From contig NZ_CP150269.1 in the NCBI RefSeq assembly GCF_037976825.1, positions 6,089,501 to 6,153,500 on the forward strand: DNA of 64,000 bases, in the 5' to 3' direction. The notes under the pieces are model-generated. The model searched no databases and was not told the origin of the DNA. It worked only from the letters and a program-made list of their open reading frames with translations. Positions within the stretch are counted from its first letter, which is position 1. Each line of letters begins with the position of its first letter. The position numbers and the translations under genes were made by a program. This DNA is from Paenibacillus sp. FSL K6-1330 (GTDB lineage: Bacteria; Bacillota; Bacilli; Paenibacillales; Paenibacillaceae). Below are positions 52,095-61,845 of the stretch, one piece after another.

Positions 52095-53207
52095 TTATTT
52101 ACCCGATTCTCCCTGCATGGAAGCAGCGACTTTCTTCATTTCTTCGACAGGCAGATTGGCGCTCGTAATTCGGTATTCCACGCCTTCCGAATTCCAGGTC
52201 AGCGTTCTTTGCTGATCGCCGGTGAGCAGACCTACCGTTGTAAAATCAATATATACCGCCTCGCCCGGTACGAGGGAGACCGCACGATCCACCGGTCTGG
52301 ATTCCATAATCGTATATTGGTACACACCGTCATACTTCAGAATAACCGCATGATCCTTGTTCTCCGGAACTTCCATCGTGTCTTTGTTCGTGACCCCTGC
52401 AGGCACATATTCCGGATAGATAATGCCGAAGGATCCCATATCGCGACCGGAAGCTGTTTCTGTCAAACCTTCGGTTCCCTGAGTGCCGTTACCTTCCGTA
52501 CCGGAAGCCACCGGTACCCCGTTCTCGTCCACTTCCGCCATGGTCCCCTTAGCATCGTTCATCGCACTTAGATTCTTGTTGGTATCAAACGAATCCTTCG
52601 ACAGGTTCGTATCGAAGGTAAAGGTGTTGAATTTCACTTCAACAACCACATTCGCTTCGGAGTCCGACACTTGTACCTGTTTCGGTGTGTAGTTGTCCTT
52701 GGCGAGCCAAATCTTTTGACGAATCAACGAATGGCTGTGGTAATTAGCAGCCACATCAAACACGTAACTATCCTTATCCTCAGCAAACTGACGGGTGTTG
52801 TCGCTCAGAATGCTGCTGAGTAGCGTTTGGTACAGATATACCTGTCCCTGATTATCCGGCCAGTCGCTTTTGAAGCGGAAGCTCTTGTTCAAGCTAGGCG
52901 TCAGAACGAACACGCCGTCATCGTTGCGAAGCACGATTTGCGTAATATCCTTTTGCCCATTGGTTAAACTGATCCGGTAGTAAGATGGAGACTGGTACCA
53001 TACCTCAACCTGATACTCCTGCGGCGCCGAACCGGTATGTATGGTCATAACGCCCGCTCCCTGGTAAGCCCCCTTGGCACTTTCCAGCTTATCAGCCACC
53101 TTGCCCAGATCCTTCACAACGCTGTCTGCATTTTTCTTCCCGCATCCCGCCAGTATTGTTGTTAAGCATAATACTACCGCGAGCAGCACCCATGAAATCC
53201 GGCGCAT
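52095..53207 (-). CDS. YdcC-like lipoprotein, LolA fold
   Basis: 370 aa. Lipobox TILAGC. The rest matches the outer-membrane lipoprotein carrier-like family that includes B. subtilis YdcC, a sporulation membrane protein; VWYQSPSYYRISLTNGQKDI and YVFDVAANYHSHSLIRQKIW belong to the LolA-like beta sheet. Directly upstream of alr, as in Bacillus. Probably made in the mother cell; this is from family knowledge. Confidence 0.9.
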   Translation of the reverse strand: MRRISWVLLAVVLCLTTILAGCGKKNADSVVKDLGKVADKLESAKGAYQGAGVMTIHTGSAPQEYQVEVWYQSPSYYRISLTNGQKDITQIVLRNDDGVFVLTPSLNKSFRFKSDWPDNQGQVYLYQTLLSSILSDNTRQFAEDKDSYVFDVAANYHSHSLIRQKIWLAKDNYTPKQVQVSDSEANVVVEVKFNTFTFDTNLSKDSFDTNKNLSAMNDAKGTMAEVDENGVPVASGTEGNGTQGTEGLTETASGRDMGSFGIIYPEYVPAGVTNKDTMEVPENKDHAVILKYDGVYQYTIMESRPVDRAVSLVPGEAVYIDFTTVGLLTGDQQRTLTWNSEGVEYRITSANLPVEEMKKVAASMQGESGK

Positions 53208-53337
53208 GTCATCATCCCCTTCAACACTTGTTTTGACTTGATTGATACATGTCTATGAGGGACTTGGTCACATTATGCAGACTAGCCTGACAAGCACCGC
53301 TGCGGTGGGACGCGGCAGGCGTTTACACTTCGTCTAA

Positions 53338-53396
53338 GTGAAAAAAAGAACCGTGATGAATCCGTCGATCGCTGATTCATCCTCGGCTCGGTTATT
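53338..53396 (-). terminator. Terminator after the MFS gene
   Basis: AACCGAGCCGAGGATGAATC ... GATTCATCACGGTT then CTTTTTTTC on the minus strand. Confidence 0.75.
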
Positions 53397-53470
53397 TGAG
53401 AAATTTCCAGTACGGGCGATCTTCTTCAGCCCTCTGTATAAGCATGGAAGCTAATCGACGTTAGCCATCT

Positions 53471-54799
53471 CTAAGGGGCTGTATTCATAGAAATGGATTT
53501 CTCAGGTGTTGCATTCGTATAAGGCGCAAACCATTTCTCATCCACATTGTCAGGTGATGGAAGACTGCGGGTGGTCGAGTCAAAAATCCAGAAGATTCCT
53601 ACGCAGAATACGGCGATTCCGCATCCTGCGATAACGGACGAGCTTGCTGCAACAACGCCAAGAGCACCTCCAATTAGGCTGCCAAGCGGCATGGCAATTC
53701 CGCTGAGTCCGCTAGCTGCCGCGAACACCGTGCCCAATCTTTTCTCGGGTATCGCTTTCTGAATGACCGAATTGATGATAACGTTCGTAATGCCTCCGGG
53801 AAACCATGCCAAGCCGTATACCAGGACGACAAGCCATGTCCATGGGGTAAATACGCTGAGACACCAGGCAGCGCCAGATAAACAAAATGCTCCGGCAAAA
53901 AGATATCCAAGCGGCAGGCGCTCCAACTTCAAATACGGAGCCAGGATCGCGCCCAACAAACTTCCGCAAGCCTGGGCCATCAGCAATATACCGTAGACAC
54001 CGGCTCCGCCGAGGCTGTCGGCAAACGCAGGCATAACCGTAAAGGTAGCGCCGCCCGCTGCATTAATGACGATAATCCCCATCTGTACCCGTGCAAGCGG
54101 GGTTGCCAGGATGTAGCGAAGCCCCTCTTTCATGTCCGCCCAATAATTTTTAAGGGCATTTCGCATAGATTTTGAATTTGCGGTGTTATTCGTTGATGTT
54201 TTAATTACGTTGTTATCAGAAGTTTTGGTAGACTTTTTGATTTTCAATTGCGAGAATAACAGCGCTCCGATGAAAAATCCGATCGAATTCCATAAGTAAA
54301 GGGATACTGCGCCCAGCACAATAATCAATACGCCGGATATTGCGTTGCAAGCGACATCGATGCCTTGATAGGCTAAGGAGAACAGCGAGTTTCCTTGCGT
54401 CAGCTGCTTCTTATCGAGAATTTTAGGAAGGGCCGACATTTGGGCCGGATATACCCACATATTCAGCGTGGATAGAACTGGTGTAATCGCCAGCACAACG
54501 CCTACTGTCAGAAAGTCGAAATAAAATGCAAGCGGAACGATCAACAGTAGAACCGCCTGAAATAACTGGGTGTATACCAGAAGCCCCCGTAAAGGAACGC
54601 GGTCAATCATCGGACCGGATAACAGTTGAATGATTCGGGGGAGAATCGAGAGGAATCCGGCAAGTCCCGTATACAGCGTCGAGCCTCCCAGATCGTACAC
54701 CAGCCACATGGCAGCTACCGCGTACAAGCTATCGCCGATATTCGTAAGGATTCGGCCAACGAACAACAGCAGGAAATTGCGATTCTTTAATATTTCCAC
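53471..54799 (-). CDS. MFS transporter
   Basis: 442 aa from the GTG at 54799, 10 nt after AAGGAG; the longer frame to 54955 has no ribosome site. Twelve TM helices, a charged loop after helix 6 (KIKKSTKTSDNNVIKTS...), and GRILTNIGDSLYAVAAMWLV at the start. Drug-efflux (DHA3/MefA-like) group. Directly downstream of an ArsR-type regulator, so probably induced by its substrate. Confidence 0.88.
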   Translation of the reverse strand: MEILKNRNFLLLFVGRILTNIGDSLYAVAAMWLVYDLGGSTLYTGLAGFLSILPRIIQLLSGPMIDRVPLRGLLVYTQLFQAVLLLIVPLAFYFDFLTVGVVLAITPVLSTLNMWVYPAQMSALPKILDKKQLTQGNSLFSLAYQGIDVACNAISGVLIIVLGAVSLYLWNSIGFFIGALLFSQLKIKKSTKTSDNNVIKTSTNNTANSKSMRNALKNYWADMKEGLRYILATPLARVQMGIIVINAAGGATFTVMPAFADSLGGAGVYGILLMAQACGSLLGAILAPYLKLERLPLGYLFAGAFCLSGAAWCLSVFTPWTWLVVLVYGLAWFPGGITNVIINSVIQKAIPEKRLGTVFAAASGLSGIAMPLGSLIGGALGVVAASSSVIAGCGIAVFCVGIFWIFDSTTRSLPSPDNVDEKWFAPYTNATPEKSISMNTAP

Positions 54800-54864
54800 G
54801 AAAGAAACACTCCTTGATTTAAAGTTTAGTAGTTTTGGAGAGAAGGGGCTAAAGAAGCCCCTTC

Positions 54865-55362
54865 CTATTCGGACGTTTCCGTCGAAACCACGTTGATCCC
54901 TACCGCATATTCCTTGCTGTCGTCCCCTTTTGTCGCAAGGGTCTTGGTCACCCATTTTTCGAGCAGTTCTCTGAATTCCTTCGTCATTTCTTCGTATTGC
55001 TCGGCGTTCAGCTGCATTCTCAGGCTTATCCTTGTGCGGCTGGCCGCTGCATAATCTTCGGCAAGAACCGGGTCTACCATTTGCGTTCCCTTGGTGTTAA
55101 ACCACTTCGCTTTGGATTTATAATATTTCTCTACGATGCCGCCGACGGTCCGGGTCTCCACCAAATCTATTAATCCACCATCATATAACTTCTGAATATG
55201 ATAGTGAATGCTTCCCGGCGAATCTCCCAATTCATCTGCTACTTGTTTGGCAGTTTTGGCCATATCCAGCATGGTTCCGAGAATCTTCACCCGCTGAGCG
55301 CTGCCGAGCAGCTTCGCTTGTTCCACCGATATTTCGATACTCTGATTATGATCTTGATCCAT
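54865..55362 (-). CDS. ArsR-family transcriptional regulator
   Basis: 165 aa. Winged helix at ~15-85 (TAKQVADELGDSPGSIHYHI, GGLIDLVETR). No Cys metal site, so not a metal sensor of the classic kind. First gene of a pair with the MFS exporter, 65 bp apart. Confidence 0.85.
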   Translation of the reverse strand: MDQDHNQSIEISVEQAKLLGSAQRVKILGTMLDMAKTAKQVADELGDSPGSIHYHIQKLYDGGLIDLVETRTVGGIVEKYYKSKAKWFNTKGTQMVDPVLAEDYAAASRTRISLRMQLNAEQYEEMTKEFRELLEKWVTKTLATKGDDSKEYAVGINVVSTETSE

Positions 55363-55483
55363 GACGCAAACACTCCATTCTAAATTAAAATAGACATTCT
55401 AATTGTGTAATTCATACGGTTATTTTCGTTCATTCCAATTTAATTTATCATTCTAATTTTCTAGATCGGTATGACACAATAAT

Positions 55484-55522
55484 AAACCACCTATTACCAT
55501 TTGTAAATAGGCGGCTTATAAA
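55484..55522 (-). terminator. Terminator after GNAT gene
   Basis: GCCGCCTATTTAC / GTAATAGGTGG stem with a T-rich tail on the minus strand. Confidence 0.6.
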
Positions 55523-55536
55523 TTGTTTATTTTTTT

Positions 55537-56097
55537 CTAAACCGGTTTGACCATATGATAATAAACATGCCCGTTAATCAAGATGTCCTTATCTGTTTGA
55601 TAACCTCTTCTTTCGTACAAAGAATGAGCGCGATGATTGTCCGTCACCACGGCAAGAGCAATTTTACGATACATCAGCTCCTTTGCCCGATTCTCCGCGT
55701 GATGTATAAGGGCCGAACCAATCCCCTTACCTCCAAACTGCGGAGAAACCGATAACGTATCGATATAGTACTCATCCTCGTCCGCTTCTTTATCCAGCGC
55801 TACGGAAGGGTCATTCTTGAGCTTACGCAAACGATCCAGAATCGGACGATCCAATTCGGCCGCTTGATCACCGCCGTAAGCAACGATAATACCAGCCACC
55901 TCGCCGTCGATCTCTTTCACGGCAGCCTGTCGGTAACTGAGCCTGCCCTCGTCCGCCCGGAAATATTGCTCCAGCACTTCAAGCACTTTCTCTTCACTGT
56001 TTTCCCCTGTTAATTGATGCGCTACGTCGTGCAGTGCATCGTACAACAGTCTTATCGCTGCAGCTGCATCTTGTGGTTTTGCTGATCTGATGGTCAT
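55537..56097 (-). CDS. GNAT N-acetyltransferase
   Basis: 186 aa. Acetyl-CoA loop QFGGKGIGSALIHHAENRA (~115-130) and YERRGYQTD near the end. GGAGG 10 nt before the ATG. Substrate unknown. Confidence 0.9.
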   Translation of the reverse strand: MTIRSAKPQDAAAAIRLLYDALHDVAHQLTGENSEEKVLEVLEQYFRADEGRLSYRQAAVKEIDGEVAGIIVAYGGDQAAELDRPILDRLRKLKNDPSVALDKEADEDEYYIDTLSVSPQFGGKGIGSALIHHAENRAKELMYRKIALAVVTDNHRAHSLYERRGYQTDKDILINGHVYYHMVKPV

Positions 56098-56138
56098 GCC
56101 TATTCATCCTCCATTACAATTCAATGCAATTTAGTAAT

Positions 56139-57467
56139 TCAAGTATCCCAGTCCTCAACCTCATACAACAGCTCCATCTCGGACGATGCTGTAAAAGAAC
56201 GCCGTTTAACTTTAGGATCCCCGATCTTTTCGTGCAGTCCAAACCCTCTTGATACCTTGAACGTAAAAGACAAACCATGAGGTACCATCGCACTTCCCCT
56301 ATATAGGCCATCTCCGCAGTATGGAATCTCAAATCCGGCATAGATTGTGGGGGAAACCGGTGTGGAAGGCGGTACCTTCACTTGAATCGCGATTTTCACA
56401 AGCTCAGGCAGCTCTTCCACGATCGTAATCTCTTTATCTGCACTCAAGCCTCCCATTTGCAGCGTAACCCGGGTGCTGCCAGGAATTCTAGGCTTCAGCG
56501 TTCCGTTCGGCAGCAGCGTTAGCCATTCCGGCTCCTCAACATGATAAGTTCCGTTCATCAACGTTTGTACAAATCCGCTGTCGTATGTAATGACCGGATT
56601 CAATTGTTTGACAGGCCCTTTCACCCCTACGACTCCATCACCATGCAGCTTAATCGAGGTTGGTTCTCCAATGTCGCCGAAAAAATACAGCAGCGGCGCT
56701 TGCGCTCTGCCTGCCCAGTCGCTTTGACTGTGAGCCGCTCCCGGATCAAGAAACAGCATGAGATCTTCTCCCGGCACAAAGCCGTCTTGGATCAAGCGTG
56801 CTGCTTCCTCCCGTGCGTATTTTTCCATGAAGACCCCTTCCGCGCCGCCCATATCAAGCCATACCTTAAGATTCGGATGCGTACCGTATCTTTCATAAAA
56901 AGGATATTCCTTTAGCTCTCCTTGAGCATCAAAATAGGCTTTGACGAAATAAGGCGACATGACCGCAATGCTTCCGAACACATCCGGCCTTCTAAAGCCG
57001 ATATTGTAGGTGACAATCCCGCCCGCAGACGAACCCATCATGGCCGTGTGCTCCGGACCCTTCAACGTGCGAAAGTTCTCATTGATATATGGTAAAACCT
57101 CTTCGATAATAAATAACTCATACCGTTCGCCGGCAAACGGGGGATCGAACACCTGATGCATCCTTGGATTGTCATGGAAATATTCATTCAGTCTTTGATG
57201 AGGAACCGTTGCGATGCCAACGATGATAATCTCCTGCATCCGTCCTTCGGACACCAGCCGATCTGCGGTGACATGCATATCCCACGAGCCGCCTCGCTCA
57301 TCCGCTGAAAATACATGCTGCCCGTCATGCATATAGAGTACGGCATAATGCTTCTCCGTATTCTCATGATAACTGGGTGGAAGGTATACATACAAACTTC
57401 GGGTATTGCTTAAGTTAACCGATGGAAAATCTGCAATTTCTACCATTCTTGAGGACATATTGACCAT
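56139..57467 (-). CDS. Putative esterase, enterochelin-esterase type, with C-terminal extension
   Basis: 442 aa. Alpha/beta-hydrolase domain (~15-270) with MMGSSAGGIVTYN as nucleophile elbow and HSQSDW supplying the His. The C-terminal ~170 residues contain a short Ig-like segment and a starch-binding/CBM20-like beta domain. AGGAGG before the ATG. Distant relative of the two-domain esterase at 34691. Target ester unknown. Confidence 0.85.
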   Translation of the reverse strand: MVNMSSRMVEIADFPSVNLSNTRSLYVYLPPSYHENTEKHYAVLYMHDGQHVFSADERGGSWDMHVTADRLVSEGRMQEIIIVGIATVPHQRLNEYFHDNPRMHQVFDPPFAGERYELFIIEEVLPYINENFRTLKGPEHTAMMGSSAGGIVTYNIGFRRPDVFGSIAVMSPYFVKAYFDAQGELKEYPFYERYGTHPNLKVWLDMGGAEGVFMEKYAREEAARLIQDGFVPGEDLMLFLDPGAAHSQSDWAGRAQAPLLYFFGDIGEPTSIKLHGDGVVGVKGPVKQLNPVITYDSGFVQTLMNGTYHVEEPEWLTLLPNGTLKPRIPGSTRVTLQMGGLSADKEITIVEELPELVKIAIQVKVPPSTPVSPTIYAGFEIPYCGDGLYRGSAMVPHGLSFTFKVSRGFGLHEKIGDPKVKRRSFTASSEMELLYEVEDWDT

Positions 57468-57541
57468 TCTAACCCCTCCTGACTATTTTTGCACCCTATG
57501 CACTTGCATTCGATGATTCACCCTTAGGCGATGCCAGATAA

Positions 57542-57580
57542 CAAAAAAAGGCACAACCCGATAAAATCAGGTTGTACCTC
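57542..57580 (-). terminator. Terminator after gbsR
   Basis: GTACAACCTGA ... TCGGGTTGTGC followed by CTTTTTTTG on the minus strand. Confidence 0.75.
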
Positions 57581-57636
57581 TTAGGTAAGCATTGCCTTAC
57601 TCCACATTATACTGGGGAATTCCCCCATTTTCAATA

Positions 57637-58206
57637 TCAGGATTTGTCCTCTGGCGGCTCTTTTGGCACATAATTAAAGATATCGCCATCCACAAAAGTA
57701 TCAATCAATCGTTCCAGCCATTTATAGTAAGCAACGGCCTCGCGCATCTTCGCCTGATCCTCTTGCAGCACCGCTGCCAGCTCTTCGTCATCTTCATGCG
57801 CTTTACGGAGCTTCTCCGTTTCGTCGAGCGCTTTGCGCAGGACCAAAATGTTGCTCTCCACCGATTTACGCCATTTAATATCGAAGAAATCCAAGAAGGT
57901 CTGGTACCAGTCATACTCCACTTCATACAAATCCTTGCGGGAACCCTTCTCCCACACCTTGTTTACCATTTTATAATCGAGCAGCGTCCGCACGCCTGTA
58001 CTCATGCTGGTCTTGCTCATCTTCATTTCCTGTCCCATTTCATCGAGGTTCATCGGTTTATCCGCAAAATAAAGCAATCCGTATAAATGTCCCGTTGAGA
58101 GTGGAATGCCGTACAAATCCATATTCCGTCCAATATTTTCAATGACACGCTTACGAATCTTATGCACGGCTGCCTGCCGTTCATCATCTAAATGGTACAA
58201 GCCCAT
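57637..58206 (-). CDS. GbsR-family regulator of choline/glycine betaine genes
   Basis: 189 aa MarR-like winged helix: GHLYGLLYFADKPMNLDEMG and KMSKTSMSTGVRTLLDYKMV, with a long C-terminal coiled coil. GbsR-type repressors in B. subtilis act on choline and osmoprotectant genes. Divergent from the opuA operon, with palindromic sites between them. Confidence 0.9.
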   Translation of the reverse strand: MGLYHLDDERQAAVHKIRKRVIENIGRNMDLYGIPLSTGHLYGLLYFADKPMNLDEMGQEMKMSKTSMSTGVRTLLDYKMVNKVWEKGSRKDLYEVEYDWYQTFLDFFDIKWRKSVESNILVLRKALDETEKLRKAHEDDEELAAVLQEDQAKMREAVAYYKWLERLIDTFVDGDIFNYVPKEPPEDKS

Positions 58207-58423
58207 GCTTGCAGCCTCCTCTATCTGTAACCATCCAAGAAGTCATGTCAATATAACAAAACTAGGTGGACTCGAAGTGTAGTGTGAACGATCTCCATGA
58301 AATTTAAACAAGCCCTGATCCACACACATTCTCTGATCTATTGTAGGGAAAGCTATTTTAAAAGTAAAGAAGATCACTCTAGAGGATATCGGAGCATATG
58401 GGAGCATTTCAAAGGATAACTTT
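58207..58423. other. Upstream part of the gbsR/opuA intergenic region
   Basis: About 215 bp, AT-rich, with no reading frame. Should carry the gbsR promoter; nothing decisive seen. Confidence 0.35.
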
Positions 58424-58482
58424 GTACAGTTTTTACTGTACGTACTTTACGTACGGATATAACGTTTGATACTTTACGTATC
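58424..58482. promoter_or_regulatory. Three tandem palindromes, probable GbsR operators
   Basis: GTACAGTTTTTACTGTAC at 58424-58441, CGTACTTTACGTACG at 58441-58455 and GATACTTTACGTATC at 58468-58482. The second and third share the centre TTTAC. The third overlaps the -35 and spacer of the opuA promoter, which fits repression. Confidence 0.7.
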
Positions 58483-58494
58483 GGTTGTTACAAT
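58466..58494 (+). promoter_or_regulatory. SigmaA-type promoter of the opuA operon
   Basis: TTGATA (58466-58471), 17-bp spacer, TACAAT (58489-58494). It leaves a ~80-nt leader before the opuAA start. Confidence 0.75.
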
Positions 58495-58579
58495 GGGTGA
58501 CATGGGTTTACGAGACGACAGGAATAAGAAGACTCGGTCAAATGGACGCGTCTCTATACAATAAAAAGGAGGAGTACTT

Positions 58580-59782
58580 TTGGCTATTCTGCAAGTTAAC
58601 AAAGTCAGCAAATTGTTCGGCGCGAATCCGGAACAAGGGATTCAATTGCTGGAGCAAGGCTGGAGTAAAGCGCGAATTGCGAAAGAAAAAAATATAACGG
58701 TTGGCGTTAACCGTGTCAGCTTCGATATCCACGAGGGCGAGATTTTTGTCATCATGGGGTTGTCAGGCAGCGGTAAATCTACGTTGGTCCGTTTGCTAAA
58801 TCGGTTGATTGAACCAACATCGGGCGAAATATTGATTCACGGCAAGGATCTCCGAAAAATGAACAAGGAACAGCTGCGTGATGTACGTCGCAAAAAAATC
58901 AGCATGGTGTTCCAGAAATTCGCCTTATTCCCTCATCGCTCGGTTGTAGAGAATGTGGAATACGGATTGGAAATTCAAAAGATAGACAAAAGCAAGCGGC
59001 ACGAAGCGGCCATGAAGTCGCTCGAGCTTGTAGGTTTGAAAGGCTGGGAGGAAAAAATGCCCGATCAGCTTAGCGGCGGCATGCAGCAGCGTGTCGGGCT
59101 TGCCCGTGCACTCGCCAATGATCCGGAGATTCTGCTGATGGATGAGGCTTTCAGCGCATTGGATCCGCTCATCCGCAGAGACATGCAGGACGAATTGATC
59201 GAACTTCAGGACAAAATGAAAAAAACCATCGTGTTCATTACTCATGACCTGGACGAAGCTCTTCGGATCGGCGACCGCATTGCCTTGATGAAGGACGGTT
59301 CGATTGTACAGATCGGAACGCCGGAAGAAATCTTGACCCAGCCTGCCAACGATTATGTTGAGCGGTTCGTGGAAGATGTGGATCTGTCCAAGGTGCTTAC
59401 CGCATCACGGGTTATGCGCCGTCCGGAGACCATTACGATGGATCGTGGACCTCGCGTGGCGCTTGAGCTGATGCGTGAACGGGGGATTTCGAACCTGTTC
59501 GTCATTGACCGTTCCAAGAAGCTGCTTGGCGTCATTACGGCCGAAGATGCATCCGATGCCATGAAGAATAACCGCAAGCTTGAGGATATTCTCATCACAG
59601 ACGGTCCGAGTGTTGGACCCGATACATTGCTGAATGAATTGTTTGAAATTACGAGTATGGCTAAAGTGCCATTGGCCGTTGTGGATGAGACCGGCAGGTT
59701 GATGGGCGTTATCGTCCGCGGTGCTGTTCTTGGTGCCCTGGCCGGAGAAAGCAAGAGCGAGGAGGTGACGCAAGATGCCTAA
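58580..59782 (+). CDS. opuAA: Glycine betaine ABC transporter, ATP-binding subunit
   Basis: 400 aa. TTG start 7 nt after AAGGAGG. Walker A GLSGSGKST, signature LSGGMQQRVGLARALA, Walker B ILLMDEAFSALDP, and two C-terminal CBS domains (~285-390) that sense ionic strength in OpuA. Energises osmoprotectant uptake. Confidence 0.95.
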   Translation: MAILQVNKVSKLFGANPEQGIQLLEQGWSKARIAKEKNITVGVNRVSFDIHEGEIFVIMGLSGSGKSTLVRLLNRLIEPTSGEILIHGKDLRKMNKEQLRDVRRKKISMVFQKFALFPHRSVVENVEYGLEIQKIDKSKRHEAAMKSLELVGLKGWEEKMPDQLSGGMQQRVGLARALANDPEILLMDEAFSALDPLIRRDMQDELIELQDKMKKTIVFITHDLDEALRIGDRIALMKDGSIVQIGTPEEILTQPANDYVERFVEDVDLSKVLTASRVMRRPETITMDRGPRVALELMRERGISNLFVIDRSKKLLGVITAEDASDAMKNNRKLEDILITDGPSVGPDTLLNELFEITSMAKVPLAVVDETGRLMGVIVRGAVLGALAGESKSEEVTQDA

Positions 59783-60608
59783 GATCCCTCTCGCAAGCTG
59801 GGTTGATTCCTTGGTCGAATGGATGGGAGACGTCTTCTCCGGTTTCTTTGACGCCATCTCCTTCATTATCAAAAACGTTGTGCAGCTGTTTACGGATTTG
59901 TTCATGCTCCCTCATCCGTACCTGTTCATTGTCATCCTGGCTGTCATTGCCTATCTATTAGGCCGTCTGCCGTTGACATTGTTTACAGCCATCGGTTTTC
60001 TGCTCATCGATAACTTGGGCTATTGGTCACAGACCATGAGCACGCTCAGTCTGGTTATCACGGCAGCCTTGATCTCCGTTATACTGGGTGTTCCTCTGGG
60101 TATATGGGCGGCCTACAGCAAGTCGGCATCCCGCGTGATCATACCGGTTCTCGACTTTATGCAAACCATGCCGGCGTTTGTATACTTGCTCCCTGCCGTC
60201 ACATTCTTCAGCTTGGGCGTAGTTCCAGGGGTTATCGCTTCGGTTATCTTCGCCATTCCGCCAACGATTCGCCTGACCCGCCTTGGCATTATGCAAGTAT
60301 CAGGTGAACTGACGGAGGCTGCAGATGCATTCGGTTCGACTTCCGGGCAGAAATTGTTCAAGGTTCAGCTTCCGCTGGCCATGCCGACCTTGATGGCCGG
60401 CATTAACCAGACCATCATGCTGTCCTTGTCAATGGTCGTTATTGCTTCGATGATCGGTGCCCAAGGTATCGGTGCTGAGGTCTACCGGGCCGTAACTCAG
60501 CTGCAAATTGGTAAAGGGTTTGAAGCTGGCTTGGCTGTCGTCATTTTGGCGATTGTCCTCGACCGCTTTACACAAAATATATTTAAAACGAAAAAAAGGG
60601 GTGCTTAA
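59775..60608 (+). CDS. opuAB: Glycine betaine ABC transporter, permease subunit
   Basis: 277 aa with ~7 TM helices; EAADAFGSTSGQKLFKVQLP is the coupling loop. Overlaps opuAA by 8 nt (coupled translation). Confidence 0.95.
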   Translation: MPKIPLASWVDSLVEWMGDVFSGFFDAISFIIKNVVQLFTDLFMLPHPYLFIVILAVIAYLLGRLPLTLFTAIGFLLIDNLGYWSQTMSTLSLVITAALISVILGVPLGIWAAYSKSASRVIIPVLDFMQTMPAFVYLLPAVTFFSLGVVPGVIASVIFAIPPTIRLTRLGIMQVSGELTEAADAFGSTSGQKLFKVQLPLAMPTLMAGINQTIMLSLSMVVIASMIGAQGIGAEVYRAVTQLQIGKGFEAGLAVVILAIVLDRFTQNIFKTKKRGA

Positions 60609-60610
60609 TT

Positions 60611-61531
60611 TTGAAGAAACAAAAGTTTTGGTTGCTGCTAAGCTTGGCTGCTATTTTGGTTCTGTCTGCTTGCGGACAGGGCGGAAACGGCGGCACGGAT
60701 GGAACAACGGACAAAGGGACTGACGGCGGTGCTACTGCTTCCCTCGGCGACCAAGTGAAACATGAAATCATCGGTATTGATCCAGGTGCAGGTATTATGA
60801 AAGCTGCGGCTGCAGCGATTGATGAATATGGATTGACCGACTGGAAACTGATCGAAGGCTCCGGTGCTGCCATGACCGCAACCCTTAACAAAGCCATCAA
60901 GAACGAAGATCCCATCATTATTACCGGTTGGACACCGCACTGGATGTTTGCCAAATATGACCTGAAGTATTTGGAAGATCCGAAGAAAGTATTCGGTGAA
61001 GCGGAAGAGATCCACACCGTTGTCCGTCTTGGACTGAAAGAAGATCATCCGGAAGCTTACAAGTTCCTGAGCAATTTCAAGTGGACATCCGACGATATGG
61101 GTCAGATTATGACGGCAATCCAAGAAGGCCAAGACCCTGAGGCTGCCGCTAAAGAATGGGCAGACAGCAACGCAGAGAAAGTGGATGCCTGGCTTGAAGG
61201 CGTTCAGCCGGTTGACGGCAAAAGCTTCAAGTTCAGTTATGTAGCCTGGGATTCGGAGATTGCCAGCACCAACCTGCTGAAAGTGATCATGGAAGAGAAG
61301 CTCGGATACAAAGTTGACGCGCTTCAAGTAGAAGCTGGCCCAATGTGGACCGGCGTTGCCAATGGCGACGTGGATGCAACCGTAGCAGCATGGCTTCCAT
61401 TGACGCATGCCGACTATTGGGATAAGTTCAAGGACCAAGTCGAAGACCTTGGCGCTAACATGGAAGGCGTAAAAACCGGCCTGGTGGTTCCGTCTTACGT
61501 GGAGGCAAATTCGATTGAGGATCTGAAGTAA
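60611..61531 (+). CDS. opuAC: Glycine betaine-binding lipoprotein
   Basis: 306 aa from a TTG (GGGGTG upstream). Lipobox VLSAC, then a betaine-binding fold. ITGWTPHWMFAKYDLKYLED carries Trp residues of the cation-pi cage in this family. It follows opuAB by 2 nt. Together with the CBS-type ATPase it forms the OpuA osmoprotectant importer. Confidence 0.95.
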   Translation: MKKQKFWLLLSLAAILVLSACGQGGNGGTDGTTDKGTDGGATASLGDQVKHEIIGIDPGAGIMKAAAAAIDEYGLTDWKLIEGSGAAMTATLNKAIKNEDPIIITGWTPHWMFAKYDLKYLEDPKKVFGEAEEIHTVVRLGLKEDHPEAYKFLSNFKWTSDDMGQIMTAIQEGQDPEAAAKEWADSNAEKVDAWLEGVQPVDGKSFKFSYVAWDSEIASTNLLKVIMEEKLGYKVDALQVEAGPMWTGVANGDVDATVAAWLPLTHADYWDKFKDQVEDLGANMEGVKTGLVVPSYVEANSIEDLK

Positions 61532-61535
61532 AAAT

Positions 61536-61573
61536 AGGCCATCCCATGGTATATGGGGTGGCTTTTTTCTTTT
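61536..61573 (+). terminator. Terminator after opuAC
   Basis: AGGCCATCCC ATGGTATAT GGGGTGGCTTTTTT. Confidence 0.85.
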
Positions 61574-61598
61574 CGTGCTCAAGATTGTCGGCCTGGTC

Positions 61599-61716
61599 AG
61601 AGGAGGATGTATCCGTTCCGGTCGCTGTTGAAACCAGGAAAACAGGATGATATTCTTGCGGTATTTTCCCGGTTTCAAAGGCGAACGCCAGGTCTCCTCC
61701 ACGGATACATCCTCTA
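61599..61716. mobile_element. Imperfect stem-loop element, MITE-like
   Basis: About 118 bp. AGAGGAGGATGTATCCG at the left is complementary to CGGATACATCCTCT at the right, and inner arms (TTGAAACCAGGAAAA / TTTTCCCGGTTTCAA) also pair. It should form one long hairpin. No coding sequence. The right end continues into a block that recurs in the tandem repeat downstream. Confidence 0.55.
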
Positions 61717-61845
61717 TTTCTTGCTGGCCTCCAATCTTTCCACCCACCAAAAGATAGCCATCCCTTTCATTAGGGATGGCCTTTTGGGGGCTGGGCGGGG
61801 GAGGGGCTAAGCTGACCCGTTCAACACGGTCAGCTAGCCTGATTT

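Noticed and set aside
51950..52168. 72-codon plus-strand frame near the end of the ydcC-like gene
   Set aside because: Overlaps the real gene in antisense, has no ribosome site and no domain.
60638..61750. 370-codon minus-strand open frame opposite opuAC
   Set aside because: It is antisense to a certain gene, has no ribosome site and a composition expected from the complementary strand of a GC-biased gene.
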